Source of the DNA: Duganella sp. Root1480D1 | GTDB taxonomy: Bacteria; Pseudomonadota; Gammaproteobacteria; Burkholderiales; Burkholderiaceae_D | Direction of reading: 5' to 3' | DNA: 64,000 nucleotides | NCBI RefSeq assembly: GCF_001427305.1 | Contig: NZ_LMFZ01000001.1 | Coordinates: 63,261 to 127,260 of the forward strand | Shown here: positions 54,303-64,000 of the stretch, piece after piece | Layout of the letters: each line of letters starts with the position of its first letter | How positions within the stretch are numbered: the first letter of the stretch is position 1 | Position numbers and translations under genes: made by a program | Notes under the pieces: generated by a model | The model's database searches: none | The model's input: only the letters and a program-made list of their open reading frames with translations | Told to the model about the DNA's origin: nothing

Positions 54303-55244
54303 TTATTTCAGGGTTTCCAGCATGCGCTCGAGCGTGGCCTGGTCGTAGATGGCTTCGCCAACCAGGACCGGATCGATGCGCTTGGCCAGGCCCATCAGGA
54401 CCTTGCCCGGACCGCATTCAACCACATTCGTGATGCCTTCGGCAGCGACTTTCTGCATGGTTTCCACCCAGCGCACCGGCGAGGCAGCCTGGCGCACCAG
54501 CGCATCCTTGATCGAAGCCGGATCGTTCAGCACGGCCACGTCGACGTTATTGATCAGTGGGATTTGCGGCGCGTTGAAATGGATCGACGCCATGTAGTCA
54601 CGCAAGCGATCCGACGCTGGCTTCAGCAGCGAGCTGTGGAATGGGGCCGATACCGGCAGGCGCATGGCGCGCTTGGCGCCTTTCGCCTTGGCGATTTCGC
54701 AAGCCTTGTCGACGGCCGCACTATGCCCTGCAACCACAACTTGTGCCGGCGCATTGTAATTAACAGCTTCCACGATTTCGCCCGGCACGGCGGCAGCCGC
54801 TTCGGCGCAGGCCGCGCGCACCTCTTCGTCGGACAAGCCCAGCATCACAGCCATGGTGCCCTGGCCTACTGGCACCGCTTCCTGCATCGCTTGCGCGCGG
54901 AAGCGCACCAGGGGCACTGCGTCTTTAAACGAAATCACGCCTGCGGCGACCAGGGCCGAGTACTCGCCCAGCGAGTGGCCGGCAACCACGCTTGGCACCG
55001 GGCCGCCAGCAGCGATCCAGGCACGGTAAGCTGCCACGGCAGCGGTCAACATGACCGGCTGGGTGTTGGTGGTCAGGTCGAGTTCTTCTTTCGGGCCTTC
55101 GGCAATCAGCTTGCCCAGATCGAATTGCAGTGCATCGGAAGCTTCTGCAATAGTCTGTGCAACCACCGGATTGCCGGCAAAGCCTTCCATCATGCCCACG
55201 GCCTGGGAACCCTGGCCAGGGAACACAAATGCGAATTTATTCAT
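54303..55244 (-). CDS. fabD: Malonyl-CoA:ACP transacylase
   Basis: The 313-aa protein has FPGQGSQAVGMM at the N-terminus and the nucleophile motif GHSLGEYSALVA. It loads malonyl groups on AcpP. Lies between fabH and fabG. Confidence 0.97.
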   Translation of the reverse strand: MNKFAFVFPGQGSQAVGMMEGFAGNPVVAQTIAEASDALQFDLGKLIAEGPKEELDLTTNTQPVMLTAAVAAYRAWIAAGGPVPSVVAGHSLGEYSALVAAGVISFKDAVPLVRFRAQAMQEAVPVGQGTMAVMLGLSDEEVRAACAEAAAAVPGEIVEAVNYNAPAQVVVAGHSAAVDKACEIAKAKGAKRAMRLPVSAPFHSSLLKPASDRLRDYMASIHFNAPQIPLINNVDVAVLNDPASIKDALVRQAASPVRWVETMQKVAAEGITNVVECGPGKVLMGLAKRIDPVLVGEAIYDQATLERMLETLK

Positions 55245-55288
55245 CTTTCAACCTTTAGACTTCTTATTCTAAAAAGGACTGCATTTTA

Positions 55289-56275
55289 TTACATCCGCGC
55301 CAGGACAGCACCCCAGGTGAAGCCACCGCCCACACCTTCCATCATCACCACATCGCCCTTCTTCACGCGGCCGTCGCGCACAGCGACATCCAGCGCCAGC
55401 GGGATCGAGGCAGCCGACGTATTGCCATGCTGGTCAACGGTCACCACCATCTTCTCAGGGTTCATGCCCAGCTTCTTGGCCGTGCCGTTCATGATGCGGA
55501 TATTGGCCTGGTGCGGGATCAGCCAGTCGATCTGGCCGGAAGTCATGCCTGCCGCATCCAGCGCTTCATAAGCCACCTTCTCCAGCACCGACACTGCCAG
55601 CTTGAACACTGCCTGGCCATCCATGTACAGGAAAGCGCTGCCGGCAATCGCGCCATTGGACAGGCTGCCTGGCACGCGCAGCACTTCGGAATGGCGGCCA
55701 TCGGCATGCAGCTTGCACGCCAGGATGCCTGGCTCTTGCGACGCGCTCATGACAATCGCGCCGGCTCCATCGCCAAACAGCACGCAGGTGGTGCGGTCTT
55801 CGAAATTCAGGATGCGCGAGAACACCTCGGCGCCGATCACCAGCACGTTCTTGTGCATGCCGGACTTGATGAAGCTGTCCGCAGTCGCCACCGCGTAGAC
55901 AAAACCGCTGCACACAGCCTGCACGTCAACCGCCGCGCAATTATTGCTCATCCCCAGCTTCTTCTGCACGATGCATGCCGTGCTCGGGAAGCTGCCGTAA
56001 AAATCAGGTGTGGAACTGGCGACGATGATCAGGTCGATATCGTCCGGCTGCATGCCGGCCATTTCCAGCGCGCGCTTGGCAGCCATCACGCCCAGGTCGG
56101 ACGAAGCCTGCTCCGGCTCCGCGTAGTGGCGGGCGGAAATGCCGCTGCGCGACACAATCCACTCGTCCGAAGTCTCGATGCCTTTGGCGGCCAGTTGGGC
56201 TGCCAGCTCATGGTTGGTGACGCGTTTCTCAGGCAGGTAGCTGCCCGTGCCTACGATCTTGCTGTACAGGGTCAT
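55289..56275 (-). CDS. fabH: 3-oxoacyl-ACP synthase III
   Basis: The 328-aa protein has the catalytic Cys ([12 protein letters not shown]), His ([10 protein letters not shown]) and Asn ([12 protein letters not shown]). It starts fatty-acid synthesis from acetyl-CoA and malonyl-ACP. Its start lies inside the end of plsX (47-base overlap). Confidence 0.97.
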   Translation of the reverse strand: MTLYSKIVGTGSYLPEKRVTNHELAAQLAAKGIETSDEWIVSRSGISARHYAEPEQASSDLGVMAAKRALEMAGMQPDDIDLIIVASSTPDFYGSFPSTACIVQKKLGMSNNCAAVDVQAVCSGFVYAVATADSFIKSGMHKNVLVIGAEVFSRILNFEDRTTCVLFGDGAGAIVMSASQEPGILACKLHADGRHSEVLRVPGSLSNGAIAGSAFLYMDGQAVFKLAVSVLEKVAYEALDAAGMTSGQIDWLIPHQANIRIMNGTAKKLGMNPEKMVVTVDQHGNTSAASIPLALDVAVRDGRVKKGDVVMMEGVGGGFTWGAVLARM

Positions 56276-57329
56276 GCGTGTCTCTCGTTTGTGTAGTCGT
56301 CTCTTCCTGCGGCATCAGTTCGGCAATCATGGCCGACAGATGCTCTTGCAAATCATGATGCGCCGCCTCGTAAGCGCGGCGGATTGCCCATTCAAAGGCT
56401 TCCACGCCTGCCCCGCCATGGCTCTTGAAGACCAGGCCGCGCAGGCCCAGCAGGCCGGCGCCGTTATAGCGTGCAGGATTCAGGCGTTGGGTGATCATGC
56501 GCAGCGCACCGCGCGCAATCAACGCACCCAATATGGTAATTGGGTTGCGCTTGAATTCTTCGGTCAGCACCACCTTGAACAAGTTCGCCAGGCCTTCCAC
56601 GGCCTTCAGCGTCACATTGCCGACAAAGCCGTCGCAGACGACGATGTCGGTGGTGCCTTTGAAAATATCGTTCCCTTCCACGTTGCCGTAGAAGTTCAAG
56701 GCGCCGCGCTCGTGGTCGGCGCGCAGCAAGGCGGCCGTGGCTTTCACCACCTCGTTGCCTTTAATGTCTTCCGTGCCTACGTTCAGCAAACCGATGGTCG
56801 GGCGCTCAATGCCCTCCATTGCCTGCACCAGCACATAACCCATGATAGCGAATTGGTGCAGGTGGTGCGGTTCGCAATCCACGTTGGCGCCCAGGTCCAG
56901 CATATAGGTTGGCTTGCCCAGCTTGTTGGGCATGATGGTGCAGATGGCAGGACGGTCGACGCCGGCCATGGTCTTCAGCACATAGCGCGAAACGGCCATC
57001 AGGGCACCGGTATTGCCTGCGGAAACGCAGCCGGCCACGGCGCCGCTCTTGACCTGCTCAATAGCCACGCGCATCGACGAATCCTTCTTGCGGCGCAAAG
57101 CGACCTCGAGCGGATCATCCATGGTGACCTGTTCGGAAGCGTGAAGGATGCTCAGGCGCGGTTCGGCCTCGGCGTGGTGTTTCTTCAATTCAGCGCGCAG
57201 GACGTCTTCCAGGCCCACAAGGACCAGCTCGGCGTTCGGTTCGTGCTTGAGGAATGAGATTGCTGCGGGGATCGTGACTGAGGGGCCGTGATCGCCACCC
57301 ATGCAGTCGATAGAGATTTTGATTATCAT
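56229..57329 (-). CDS. plsX: Phosphate acyltransferase PlsX
   Basis: The 366-aa protein starts [15 protein letters not shown] and has [12 protein letters not shown] and the [14 protein letters not shown] segment. It converts acyl-ACP to acyl-phosphate for phospholipid synthesis. The C-terminal tail after [12 protein letters not shown] (about 26 residues, TTQTRDTH and more) is longer than usual and overlaps fabH. The ATG at 57329 is used; an upstream TTG is unlikely. Confidence 0.95.
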   Translation of the reverse strand: MIIKISIDCMGGDHGPSVTIPAAISFLKHEPNAELVLVGLEDVLRAELKKHHAEAEPRLSILHASEQVTMDDPLEVALRRKKDSSMRVAIEQVKSGAVAGCVSAGNTGALMAVSRYVLKTMAGVDRPAICTIMPNKLGKPTYMLDLGANVDCEPHHLHQFAIMGYVLVQAMEGIERPTIGLLNVGTEDIKGNEVVKATAALLRADHERGALNFYGNVEGNDIFKGTTDIVVCDGFVGNVTLKAVEGLANLFKVVLTEEFKRNPITILGALIARGALRMITQRLNPARYNGAGLLGLRGLVFKSHGGAGVEAFEWAIRRAYEAAHHDLQEHLSAMIAELMPQEETTTQTRDTHDPVQQDRRHGQLPA

Positions 57330-57340
57330 TGTATAACTCA

Positions 57341-57390
57341 AAGAAAAAGCGGCGCAACGTCAGAAAATCCTGCGTAGCACCGCTTTGTCT
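57341..57390 (-). terminator. Possible attenuating hairpin between rpmF and plsX
   Basis: On the minus strand AAAGCGGTGC and GCGCCGCTTTTT form an interrupted stem with a long loop, ending in a T-rich tail. It could partly terminate transcription after rpmF before plsX. Confidence 0.4.
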
Positions 57391-57415
57391 TGTAGCCGAA
57401 GGCAAAAAACGTCGA

Positions 57416-57598
57416 TTACTCGTCGTTCTTGGTCTTCAGCACTTTGCGACCACGATAGAAGCCGTTAGGCGAAATGTGGTGACGCAGGTGGGTTTCACCG
57501 GTGGTTGGCTCAACGGCCAGGTTCGGTGCTACCAGAAAATCGTGCGAACGGTGCATGCCGCGCTTCGACGGGGATTTCTTGTTCTGTTGAACAGCCAT
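57416..57598 (-). CDS. rpmF: 50S ribosomal protein L32
   Basis: A 60-aa basic protein with the L32 start ([19 protein letters not shown]) and [17 protein letters not shown]. It lacks the zinc-binding cysteines, as usual for this type. Located between yceD and plsX as in most proteobacteria. Confidence 0.97.
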   Translation of the reverse strand: MAVQQNKKSPSKRGMHRSHDFLVAPNLAVEPTTGETHLRHHISPNGFYRGRKVLKTKNDE

Positions 57599-57740
57599 GA
57601 TGACTCCTAATACTAAAGTTCTAAGATTTTAACACATCCGATGCGCAAAAACATGCGAATCGAGCTTTTACATCCATGCCAAACTCGATTACTGCACGCG
57701 TTTTGACACGTTCTTTGCTACTACAAACTGATTAATTCGT

Positions 57741-58238
57741 TTAATTTGCCTTCAAGCCCTTGAGGCTTGCGAAAGGCGAAGGCTTCTCATTCTTCGCAGA
57801 GTCGACCAGCGAGGCATCTGGACACACCTCGTGCTTCGGCGCTTGCGGCAAGGCCAGCAGGGCCTCATCCTCAACCAGGTCCATGAGATTCATGGCACGG
57901 GCACCGACGATGACGTCGATGCTTTCATCGTCAATGATTTCTTCGATCTCGTCCGCATCCGCATCGTCTTTGCCGAGCATCAGGAGCGTCGACGAATCGA
58001 TTTCATAATCAAACGGGGTCAGGCAGCGCTGGCACACCAGTTGCACCTTGCCGGCAACGGTCAGGCGCATCTGCGGGAAGCCCTGTTTGCTGGAACCGCC
58101 CTCCACTTTCCAGGTCAACTCACCGGAATTGTTAGCGCATTCCTTGCTAAGCCGGGTCATTTCAGCGACGGGCGTTACCCCTTCCTTGCTGCTGTTGGTC
58201 CGACAAAATTCAAAGGCGTCGATCTCAAAAGCATTCAT
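57741..58238 (-). CDS. yceD: DUF177/YceD family protein, 23S rRNA accumulation
   Basis: The 165-aa protein has the CxxC of the family (LVCQRCLTPFDYEID) and an acidic middle (DDADADEIEEIIDDESID). YceD is needed for normal 23S rRNA levels in some bacteria and plants and is regularly co-transcribed with rpmF. A later Cys (HEVCPDASL) may help bind a metal. Confidence 0.9.
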   Translation of the reverse strand: MNAFEIDAFEFCRTNSSKEGVTPVAEMTRLSKECANNSGELTWKVEGGSSKQGFPQMRLTVAGKVQLVCQRCLTPFDYEIDSSTLLMLGKDDADADEIEEIIDDESIDVIVGARAMNLMDLVEDEALLALPQAPKHEVCPDASLVDSAKNEKPSPFASLKGLKAN

Positions 58239-58355
58239 TGGCTAAAATTTCCCTCGAAAACCTGCGATAATAACAGGATTTTCCACGCCACGTCAAAGAC
58301 TTGCGAGACTTTTCGCGCTTTTTCTACGGCGCAGAGAGCATATAACATTTCCCTG

Positions 58356-58958
58356 ATGAAAACAACCAACATCATCCTTGCCTCCAGCTCGGCCTATCGC
58401 CGGGAGCTGTTGTCGCGCCTGCATTTGCCGTTTTCGGTCGACGTGCCGGATATCGATGAAAGCCCGCGCGCAGGCGAAACGCCTTCCGCCACCGCCTTGC
58501 GCCTGGCCCGCGAAAAGGCCGCTGCAGTTGCTGCCCGCCATCCTGGCGCACTGGTGATCGGCTCCGACCAGGTCGCCACACTGGACGACGAGCAAATCGG
58601 CAAACCTGGCAATCATGCCAATGCCCTTGCCCAATTGCAGAAAATGCGCGGCCGCGAGGTGGTATTTCATACGGCGCTGTGCCTGTGGGATGGGCGCAAC
58701 AATACGCACCAGCTCGAAGATATCCAGACCGTGGTCAAGTTCCGTGACCTGCCGGATGAAGAGCTGGATGCCTACTTGCGCATCGAGCAGCCCTATGACT
58801 GTGCCGGAAGCGCGAAAAATGAGGCGCTGGGGATTGCGATCCTCGAGCGCATTGATTCCAGCGACCCGACTGCCCTTACCGGCTTGCCGCTGATTGCATT
58901 GACCGGCATGCTGCGCAGCGCGGGGGTCAGTTTCTTCCAAACCGGTTTACAAGTTTAA
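58356..58958 (+). CDS. Maf family nucleotide pyrophosphatase (YceF-like)
   Basis: The 200-aa protein begins IILASSSAYRRELLSRL and has the family residues in DIDES, VIGSDQV, and EALGIAILERIDSSDPTALTGLPL. It hydrolyses non-canonical or modified nucleoside triphosphates (the YceF branch prefers 7-methyl-GTP). The ATG at 58356 starts the conserved domain. Divergent from yceD. Confidence 0.92.
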   Translation: MKTTNIILASSSAYRRELLSRLHLPFSVDVPDIDESPRAGETPSATALRLAREKAAAVAARHPGALVIGSDQVATLDDEQIGKPGNHANALAQLQKMRGREVVFHTALCLWDGRNNTHQLEDIQTVVKFRDLPDEELDAYLRIEQPYDCAGSAKNEALGIAILERIDSSDPTALTGLPLIALTGMLRSAGVSFFQTGLQV

Positions 58959-58961
58959 AAA

Positions 58962-59687
58962 ATGAACGGCACCCTCTACCTCATCCCCAACACCCTCGGC
59001 CCAACCGACTCCCTGGACCAGGTCATCCCCCAGCATGTGCAGCAACTTACCAGTCAGCTCGGGCACTTTGTCGCCGAAAACGCCAAGACCGCGCGCGCCT
59101 TCCTGAAGCAAGTCGGCACCGCCAAGCCGATCCAGGAAATCGCGATCAGCGAACTGAACATCAACACGCCGCCAGCCGCGCTGCAAGCCCTGCTCGATCC
59201 CCTGAAAGCCGGCCACGACGTCGGCCTGCTTTCCGAAGCCGGCGTCCCGGCCGTGGCCGACCCCGGCGCCGACCTGGTCCGCCTGGCCCACGCCCACAAT
59301 ATCCCCGTGCGCCCGCTGGTCGGCCCCTCCTCCATCCTGATGTCCGTGATGGCCAGCGGCCTGAACGGCCAAAGCTTCGCCTTCAACGGCTACCTGCCGA
59401 CCGACGCAGCCCAACGCGCCAAGCGCCTGAAAGAACTGGAAACCCGCTCGCGCCAGGAAAAGCAAACCCAGCTGTTCATCGAAACGCCCTACCGCAACGC
59501 CGCCATGCTGGAAGCGCTGGTCAGCGCATGCAACGGCAGCACGCTGATCTGCGTGGCCACCGACATCAGCCTGCCAACGGAAACGATCCGCACCCGCACG
59601 GGTGCGCAATGGAAAGGCCTGCTCGACGCCGGCAAGGCGCCGGACTTCCACAAGAAGCCAACCGTCTTCCTGCTACTGGCCCAATAA
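58962..59687 (+). CDS. RsmI-like tetrapyrrole-methylase-family SAM methyltransferase
   Basis: The 241-aa protein has the family elements: LYLIPNTLG, ENAKTARAFLK, DVGLLSEAGVPAVADPGADLVRLAH and VGPSSILMSVMASG. The last two are shared with RsmI (16S rRNA C1402 2'-O-methyltransferase). It is shorter than RsmI and the start LIPNTLG is typical of the second RsmI-like paralogue; the exact substrate is not certain. Starts 3 bases after maf. Confidence 0.85.
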   Translation: MNGTLYLIPNTLGPTDSLDQVIPQHVQQLTSQLGHFVAENAKTARAFLKQVGTAKPIQEIAISELNINTPPAALQALLDPLKAGHDVGLLSEAGVPAVADPGADLVRLAHAHNIPVRPLVGPSSILMSVMASGLNGQSFAFNGYLPTDAAQRAKRLKELETRSRQEKQTQLFIETPYRNAAMLEALVSACNGSTLICVATDISLPTETIRTRTGAQWKGLLDAGKAPDFHKKPTVFLLLAQ

Positions 59688-59688
59688 G

Positions 59689-60957
59689 TTATCGAACCGA
59701 GTGGGCATACTCATTCACCCACTCGAACGCCTCGCGCTGTAACGCATACAGCGCCGACGGCGGCAGGTCCAGCTTGTGAAGGATGCCGGTCAGCTCCTGC
59801 CCCTCCTGCGCCCGCTCGATGAGCTCGATCAGGCGCAACGCCAGGCCCAGCTCGCCTTCGCGATGCAGCAAGGCATCGCGCACCTCGTCCAGCACATTGA
59901 CGCTGTCGAGGATTTCCCCCATGCGTACCGAAAACAGTGCATCCATCAGCGACATGATGCCGACGGTGAAGCCGATATCGGCCGCCACCTTCTCGGAGGG
60001 CCGCGTATGCCCCATCACCAGCTCCATGGTCTTGCCACGCGTAGTTGCCATCTGCAACAGCGGCGAATCGAACTCCGAACCTTTCACGTACAGCAGGATC
60101 TGCAGCCAGCGCTGCAACTGCCGCCGCCCCAGCACAATCAGCGCATGCCCGACCGAATTGATGCGGAAGCGCGCCCCCACCGCAGGCGTATTCACCAGCC
60201 GCAGCAGGTTCAGGGAAATCAGGGGATCATGCTTGACGCTGCGCTCCACCTCGCGCTGGTCGGCATCCTGGTTCAGCAAGTCCAGCAAGTGCATGATGGA
60301 GAGCTGGGATGGCGTGATCTTCTTGCCGCTCAGGATCACCGGCCGCGCAAAATAATAGCCCTGGAAGTACTCGAAACCCAGCTCCATGCATTCGCGGAAC
60401 TCCTCGACCGTTTCGACCTTCTCGGCCAGCAGCTTCTGGTTCGGGTTGCGCAGGTAGCGCGCCAGTTCCGGCAAGCGGCCGCGCTCGATCTGCTTGATGT
60501 CGACCTTGATCACATCCATCAGCGGACGCAGGGCCGTCACGGCCTCGCTCTCGCCCGCCACATCGTCCAGGGCGAACTTGTAGCCGGCCTGCTTCAATTC
60601 CTGCACCCGCCGCAGCACGTCCGGCGTCGGCTCCACCGATTCCAGCACTTCGAGTATCACCTTATCGTTCGGCAGGAAGTGAATGAAATCACTCATCAGC
60701 CCCGTCGTATCGACATTGACGAAGGCAAGCTGGTCGCCCACGACCTGCTCCATGCCCAGCTCGGAAGCATGGGCAATCACGGAAGCAGTCGCATGGGTAC
60801 CGTCCGTCACACGGGCTTCGTGGACTTCGGCATTTCGATAGAGCAGCTCGTAGGCCACGAGCCGCTGGCTGCGGTTGAGGATGGGTTGCCGTGCCAAGAA
60901 GAACTGATTGGCATACGGCATTGGGATCTGCACTTCACTTTCAACCACGGCTGTCAT
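59689..60957 (-). CDS. EAL-HDOD signalling protein with degenerate EAL site
   Basis: The 422-aa protein has an N-terminal EAL-like domain (ARQPILNRSQRLVAYELLYRN; YELL replaces EALL) and a C-terminal HDOD domain (about residues 200-400). The EAL glutamate and several metal residues appear altered (KFALDDVAGE is kept), so c-di-GMP hydrolysis is doubtful. Proteins of this kind act as signalling hubs for motility or biofilm. The ATG at 60957 follows GGGGAAACCC. Confidence 0.88.
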   Translation of the reverse strand: MTAVVESEVQIPMPYANQFFLARQPILNRSQRLVAYELLYRNAEVHEARVTDGTHATASVIAHASELGMEQVVGDQLAFVNVDTTGLMSDFIHFLPNDKVILEVLESVEPTPDVLRRVQELKQAGYKFALDDVAGESEAVTALRPLMDVIKVDIKQIERGRLPELARYLRNPNQKLLAEKVETVEEFRECMELGFEYFQGYYFARPVILSGKKITPSQLSIMHLLDLLNQDADQREVERSVKHDPLISLNLLRLVNTPAVGARFRINSVGHALIVLGRRQLQRWLQILLYVKGSEFDSPLLQMATTRGKTMELVMGHTRPSEKVAADIGFTVGIMSLMDALFSVRMGEILDSVNVLDEVRDALLHREGELGLALRLIELIERAQEGQELTGILHKLDLPPSALYALQREAFEWVNEYAHSVR

Positions 60958-61024
60958 GGGTTTCCCCATTGCTAAGACTCATGGTTACAAGACTATACCC
61001 ATTAGTGCAGTCTTGGCAACATTT

Positions 61025-61945
61025 TTATGCGGTGCGCGGCGCAGCTTTCTTGGCTGTGGCCGCTTCACCACTCTCCAGCGTGAACTGGGCGCCCGCATCG
61101 CGGCCCAGAACCTGGACCAGGTAAGGCATCACCTGGCGCAGCATCGGCTCCAGCGTGTACGGAGGATTCAGCAGGAACATGCCGCTGGTGTGCAGCGCAA
61201 TACCGTCCGGCGTCGGAGTGCTGATGCACAGCGTGACATTCAGCCAGCTCTTGGCCGGCAAGTGCTTCAGGCGCTCGGCAAAGTTGCGCGCTTCGATGCG
61301 CTGCAGCACCGGATACCAGACGGCGTAAGTGCCGGTCGGGAAGCGCTTCAACGCGTCGTTCAACATATCGGTGACCTTCTTGTAGTCCTGCTTGTCCTCA
61401 TAAGGAGGATCGCACAGCACGACACCGCGGCGCGAAGGCGGCGGCAGCAGCGCTTTCACGCCGAAGAAGCCATCGGCCTTGTTGACGATCACGCGCTTGC
61501 CGCGCGCCGCCGGGCGACGGCCGTTGGCGGCCTGGTGCTGCTCGAGTTTGTGGAAATTGTCGGCAAGGATCTTGGCATCCGACGGGTGCAACTCGAACAG
61601 GCGCAAGCGATCCTCTTCACGCGCCACAATCTCGGCGCAATACGGCGAACCCGGGTAGAAGCGCAGCTTGCCGCTCGGGTTCAGGTCCTTGATCAATTGA
61701 ACGTAGTCAGCCAAAGGCTCCGGCAGGTCATCACGGTCCCACAACGGGCCAATGCCGGTTTCGAATTCAGCGGTCTTGGTGGCTTGCGCGCTATCGAGCG
61801 AGTAGACGCCGGCACCGGCATGGGTGTCGATATAAGTGTAAGGGACGTCCTTCTGGTTCAGGTATTCGAGGACCTGGACCAGGACAAAGTGCTTGAGGAC
61901 GTCGGCGTGATTGCCGGCATGGAACGCGTGGCGGTAACTGAACAT
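61025..61945 (-). CDS. rlmJ: 23S rRNA (adenine2030-N6)-methyltransferase
   Basis: The 306-aa protein starts FSYRHAFHAGNHADVLKHFVL, which is diagnostic for RlmJ, and has the catalytic DPPY in VVLCDPPYEDKQDY. It methylates A2030 of 23S rRNA. The C-terminus is extended by a Lys/Ala-rich tail. Confidence 0.95.
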   Translation of the reverse strand: MFSYRHAFHAGNHADVLKHFVLVQVLEYLNQKDVPYTYIDTHAGAGVYSLDSAQATKTAEFETGIGPLWDRDDLPEPLADYVQLIKDLNPSGKLRFYPGSPYCAEIVAREEDRLRLFELHPSDAKILADNFHKLEQHQAANGRRPAARGKRVIVNKADGFFGVKALLPPPSRRGVVLCDPPYEDKQDYKKVTDMLNDALKRFPTGTYAVWYPVLQRIEARNFAERLKHLPAKSWLNVTLCISTPTPDGIALHTSGMFLLNPPYTLEPMLRQVMPYLVQVLGRDAGAQFTLESGEAATAKKAAPRTA

Positions 61946-61994
61946 GGATAAGGCAGATTATTGAATCAATCTGCCATTATCTCATGCGAAAGAC

Positions 61995-63293
61995 TCAGGC
62001 GACCTTCTTCGAATCGAAGAACTGCTCGTCTTCGGTTGAACCATGCAGCGCCGTAGTGGAACTCTGGCCCTGCTGGATGGCCTGGGTCACGGCGTCAAAG
62101 TAGCCGGTACCGACTTCACGCTGGTGCTTGACGGCGGTGAAGCCCTTGGCCGCAGCTGCGAACTCGGCTTCCTGCAATTCCACGAAGGCCGACATCTGGC
62201 GGCGCGCATAGCCGTGCGCCAGGTCGAACATGCCGTAGTTCAGCGAATGGAAGCCAGCCAGCGTGATGAACTGGAATTTATAGCCCATCGCCCCCAGCTC
62301 TTTCTGGAACTTGGCGATGGTCGCATCGTCCAGGTTCTTTTTCCAGTTGAAGGAAGGCGAGCAGTTATAGGCCAGCATCTTGCCAGGGAACTTGGCATGG
62401 ACCGCTTCGGCAAAGGCCTTGGCAAACGCCAGGTCAGGCTTGCCGGTTTCGCACCACACCAGGTCGGCGTATGGCGCATAGGCCAGCGCGCGGGAGATCG
62501 ACTGCTCAAGGCCGTTGCGAACCTTATAGAAGCCTTCCACGGTGCGCTCGCCGGTGCAGAAAGGCTTGTCGTTATCGTCCACGTCGGAGGTCAGCAAGTC
62601 TGCTGCCTCGGCGTCGGTACGCGCAATCACCAGGGTTGAAGTGCCCATCACGTCGGCCGCCAGGCGGGCAGCAGTCAGCTTTTCGACGGCTTCGCGGGTT
62701 GGCACCAGCACCTTGCCGCCCATATGGCCGCACTTCTTCACGGAAGCCAGTTGATCTTCAAAGTGCACGCCCGAAGCGCCGGCCTCGATCATGGCCTTCA
62801 TCAGCTCGAAGGCATTCAGCACGCCGCCGAAACCGGCTTCCGCATCCGCCACGATGGGCGCGAAGAAATCGATATCGTCCTTGCCTTCCGACCACTGGAT
62901 CTGGTCGGCACGCTGGAAAGTGTTGTTGATGCGGCGGACCACCATCGGCACCGAATTGGCCGGATACAGAGACTGGTCCGGGTACATCTCGCCCGCCAGG
63001 TTGGCATCGCCCGCTACCTGCCAGCCGGACAGGTAAATCGCCTTCAGGCCGGCCTTCACCTGCTGCATGGCCTGGTTGCCGGTCAGGGCGCCAAGCGCAT
63101 TGACAAAGGGCTCATTGTTCACCAGGTCCCACAACTTTTCCGCACCGCGCTTGGCGAGCGTATGTTCGATGGCCAGCGAGCCGCGCAGGCGCACCACGTC
63201 TTCGGCGGTGTAAGTGCGGGTGACGCCTTTCCAGCGTGGGTTGCTATCCCAGTCGTGCTGCAGGGTTGCGATTTGTTCGGCGCGGGTTGCCAT
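61995..63293 (-). CDS. aceA: Isocitrate lyase
   Basis: The 432-aa enzyme has the catalytic [10 protein letters not shown] signature, [20 protein letters not shown] start of the barrel and the mobile C-terminal lid. It splits isocitrate to succinate and glyoxylate, the first step of the glyoxylate bypass. No aceB/aceK genes are in the window. Confidence 0.97.
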   Translation of the reverse strand: MATRAEQIATLQHDWDSNPRWKGVTRTYTAEDVVRLRGSLAIEHTLAKRGAEKLWDLVNNEPFVNALGALTGNQAMQQVKAGLKAIYLSGWQVAGDANLAGEMYPDQSLYPANSVPMVVRRINNTFQRADQIQWSEGKDDIDFFAPIVADAEAGFGGVLNAFELMKAMIEAGASGVHFEDQLASVKKCGHMGGKVLVPTREAVEKLTAARLAADVMGTSTLVIARTDAEAADLLTSDVDDNDKPFCTGERTVEGFYKVRNGLEQSISRALAYAPYADLVWCETGKPDLAFAKAFAEAVHAKFPGKMLAYNCSPSFNWKKNLDDATIAKFQKELGAMGYKFQFITLAGFHSLNYGMFDLAHGYARRQMSAFVELQEAEFAAAAKGFTAVKHQREVGTGYFDAVTQAIQQGQSSTTALHGSTEDEQFFDSKKVA

Positions 63294-63542
63294 GATGATC
63301 TCCTACGTAAAGCGTTAGAAAACGAAAACCGTTAGAGATATCTTAGGCTTGATTGCTCTGGTGCAGCACGTCTTATATAAGACATATGAGCAGCAATTAT
63401 TCTTGCTAAATCATAAGCTTAAGGTGAGCATTCCATGATGCGGAACAACATTTCTCCTTTCGAGAGAAACAAGGTTCGTTGAATTGATGCACTTTCCATC
63501 GCATGAAATGGCGGTTTCACATCGTGGAAAGTGGCAGGAAAA

Positions 63543-64000
63543 TCAGGCGAGCTTCTGCCTCGCCACCAGCACGCCATCGACATCGGCGTAGATCCAGTCC
63601 CCCGGACGGACAGTAACGCCAGCGATTTGCACGTTCACATCGCGCTTGCCAACGCCATCGCGCGCACTGCGCTGTGGATGCGTGGCCAAGGCCATGATGC
63701 CGACATCGCATTCCGCCAATTCCGCGCTATCGCGCACGCAACCGTCGACGATCACGCCGGCCCAGCCATTATTCTGGGCCAGCAAGCCAAGCTGGCCGCC
63801 GACCAGCGCCCGGCGCAAGCTGCCGCCGCCATCGACCACCAGCACTTTGCCCTCGCCCTGGGTTTCCAGAGTTGCGCGCACCAGCGCATTATCTTCATGC
63901 ACTTTCAGCGTCGCCGCCGGCCCGGCAAACTGGGCCCGTTTGCCGAAGTGGCGAAAGAACGGCGACAGCGCTTGCAGGCTACCGTCTTCCAGCATTCCAG
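63543..64000 (-). CDS. rraA: Ribonuclease activity regulator RraA (5' part outside the window)
   Basis: About 152 residues are visible, lacking only the first few codons, which lie past base 64000. They include [21 protein letters not shown] and [17 protein letters not shown], typical of RraA, and the [17 protein letters not shown] end. RraA forms rings and inhibits RNase E in Escherichia coli; several relatives have aldolase activity instead. A frame start at 63995 is internal and should not be used. Confidence 0.9.
   Translation of the reverse strand, partial: GMLEDGSLQALSPFFRHFGKRAQFAGPAATLKVHEDNALVRATLETQGEGKVLVVDGGGSLRRALVGGQLGLLAQNNGWAGVIVDGCVRDSAELAECDVGIMALATHPQRSARDGVGKRDVNVQIAGVTVRPGDWIYADVDGVLVARQKLA

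Noticed and set aside
1..64000. CRISPR arrays, insertion sequences, prophage genes, rRNA
   Set aside because: No regularly spaced repeats, transposase/integrase motifs, phage structural genes or rRNA segments were seen in the window.

Overview
The window looks like a GC-rich Betaproteobacterium, most likely Oxalobacteraceae (Massilia/Duganella/Janthinobacterium/Herbaspirillum relatives). The grounds are the lepA-lepB-DUF4845-rnc-era-recO-pdxJ-acpS-uvrC-pgsA-tRNA order, the yceD-rpmF-plsX-fabH-fabD-fabG-acpP-fabF-rpoE-mucD order, and the abundance of LysR/AraC regulators. The genus is inferred from gene order and cannot be fixed by eye.

1-12.0 kb: the edge of a Hrp-type type III secretion (T3SS) locus. 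An ECF sigma factor closely resembling HrpL lies divergent to an HrpJ/YopN-like gatekeeper gene. Six sites matching the HrpL promoter (GGAACC-N16-CCACNNA, all with a 16-base spacer) precede the gatekeeper, a seven-gene operon (three tiny proteins, a four-repeat 546-aa protein, a 37-aa peptide, a degenerate and an intact methyltransferase), a Gly-rich harpin-like protein, a 40-aa peptide, a 2-oxoglutarate oxygenase-like protein and a 634-aa Pro-rich candidate effector. The core secretion apparatus, if present, lies left of base 1. This regulon, with several unrecognised small proteins and candidate effectors, is the most novel part of the window.

12.0-35.4 kb: chromosomal metabolic and regulatory genes, mostly enzyme or transporter genes beside a divergent regulator. 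They include an MBL-fold hydrolase, GlxA-type regulator, tag, LysR genes, YahK-type alcohol dehydrogenase/AraC pair, a three-gene molybdenum hydroxylase operon (2Fe-2S subunit, Tat-exported Mo subunit, XdhC-like maturation factor), a fatty-acid desaturase, LysR/MFS pair, FAD-linked oxidase, LysE/LysR pair, and a TetR-controlled RND efflux system (RND pump, adaptor, NodT-type outer-membrane factor) with two matching operators.

35.4-38.3 kb: an AT-richer patch of small hypothetical membrane proteins and a lipoprotein, ending at a tRNA cluster (one tRNA-Cys, four tRNA-Gly).

38.4-64 kb: housekeeping genes for phospholipid synthesis, DNA repair, ribosome/RNA maturation, protein export, fatty-acid synthesis and envelope stress (rpoE-mucD without recognisable rseA/rseB), then maf, an RsmI-like methylase, a degenerate EAL-HDOD protein, rlmJ, aceA and a truncated rraA at the right edge. 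No insertion sequence, prophage or CRISPR array was seen.
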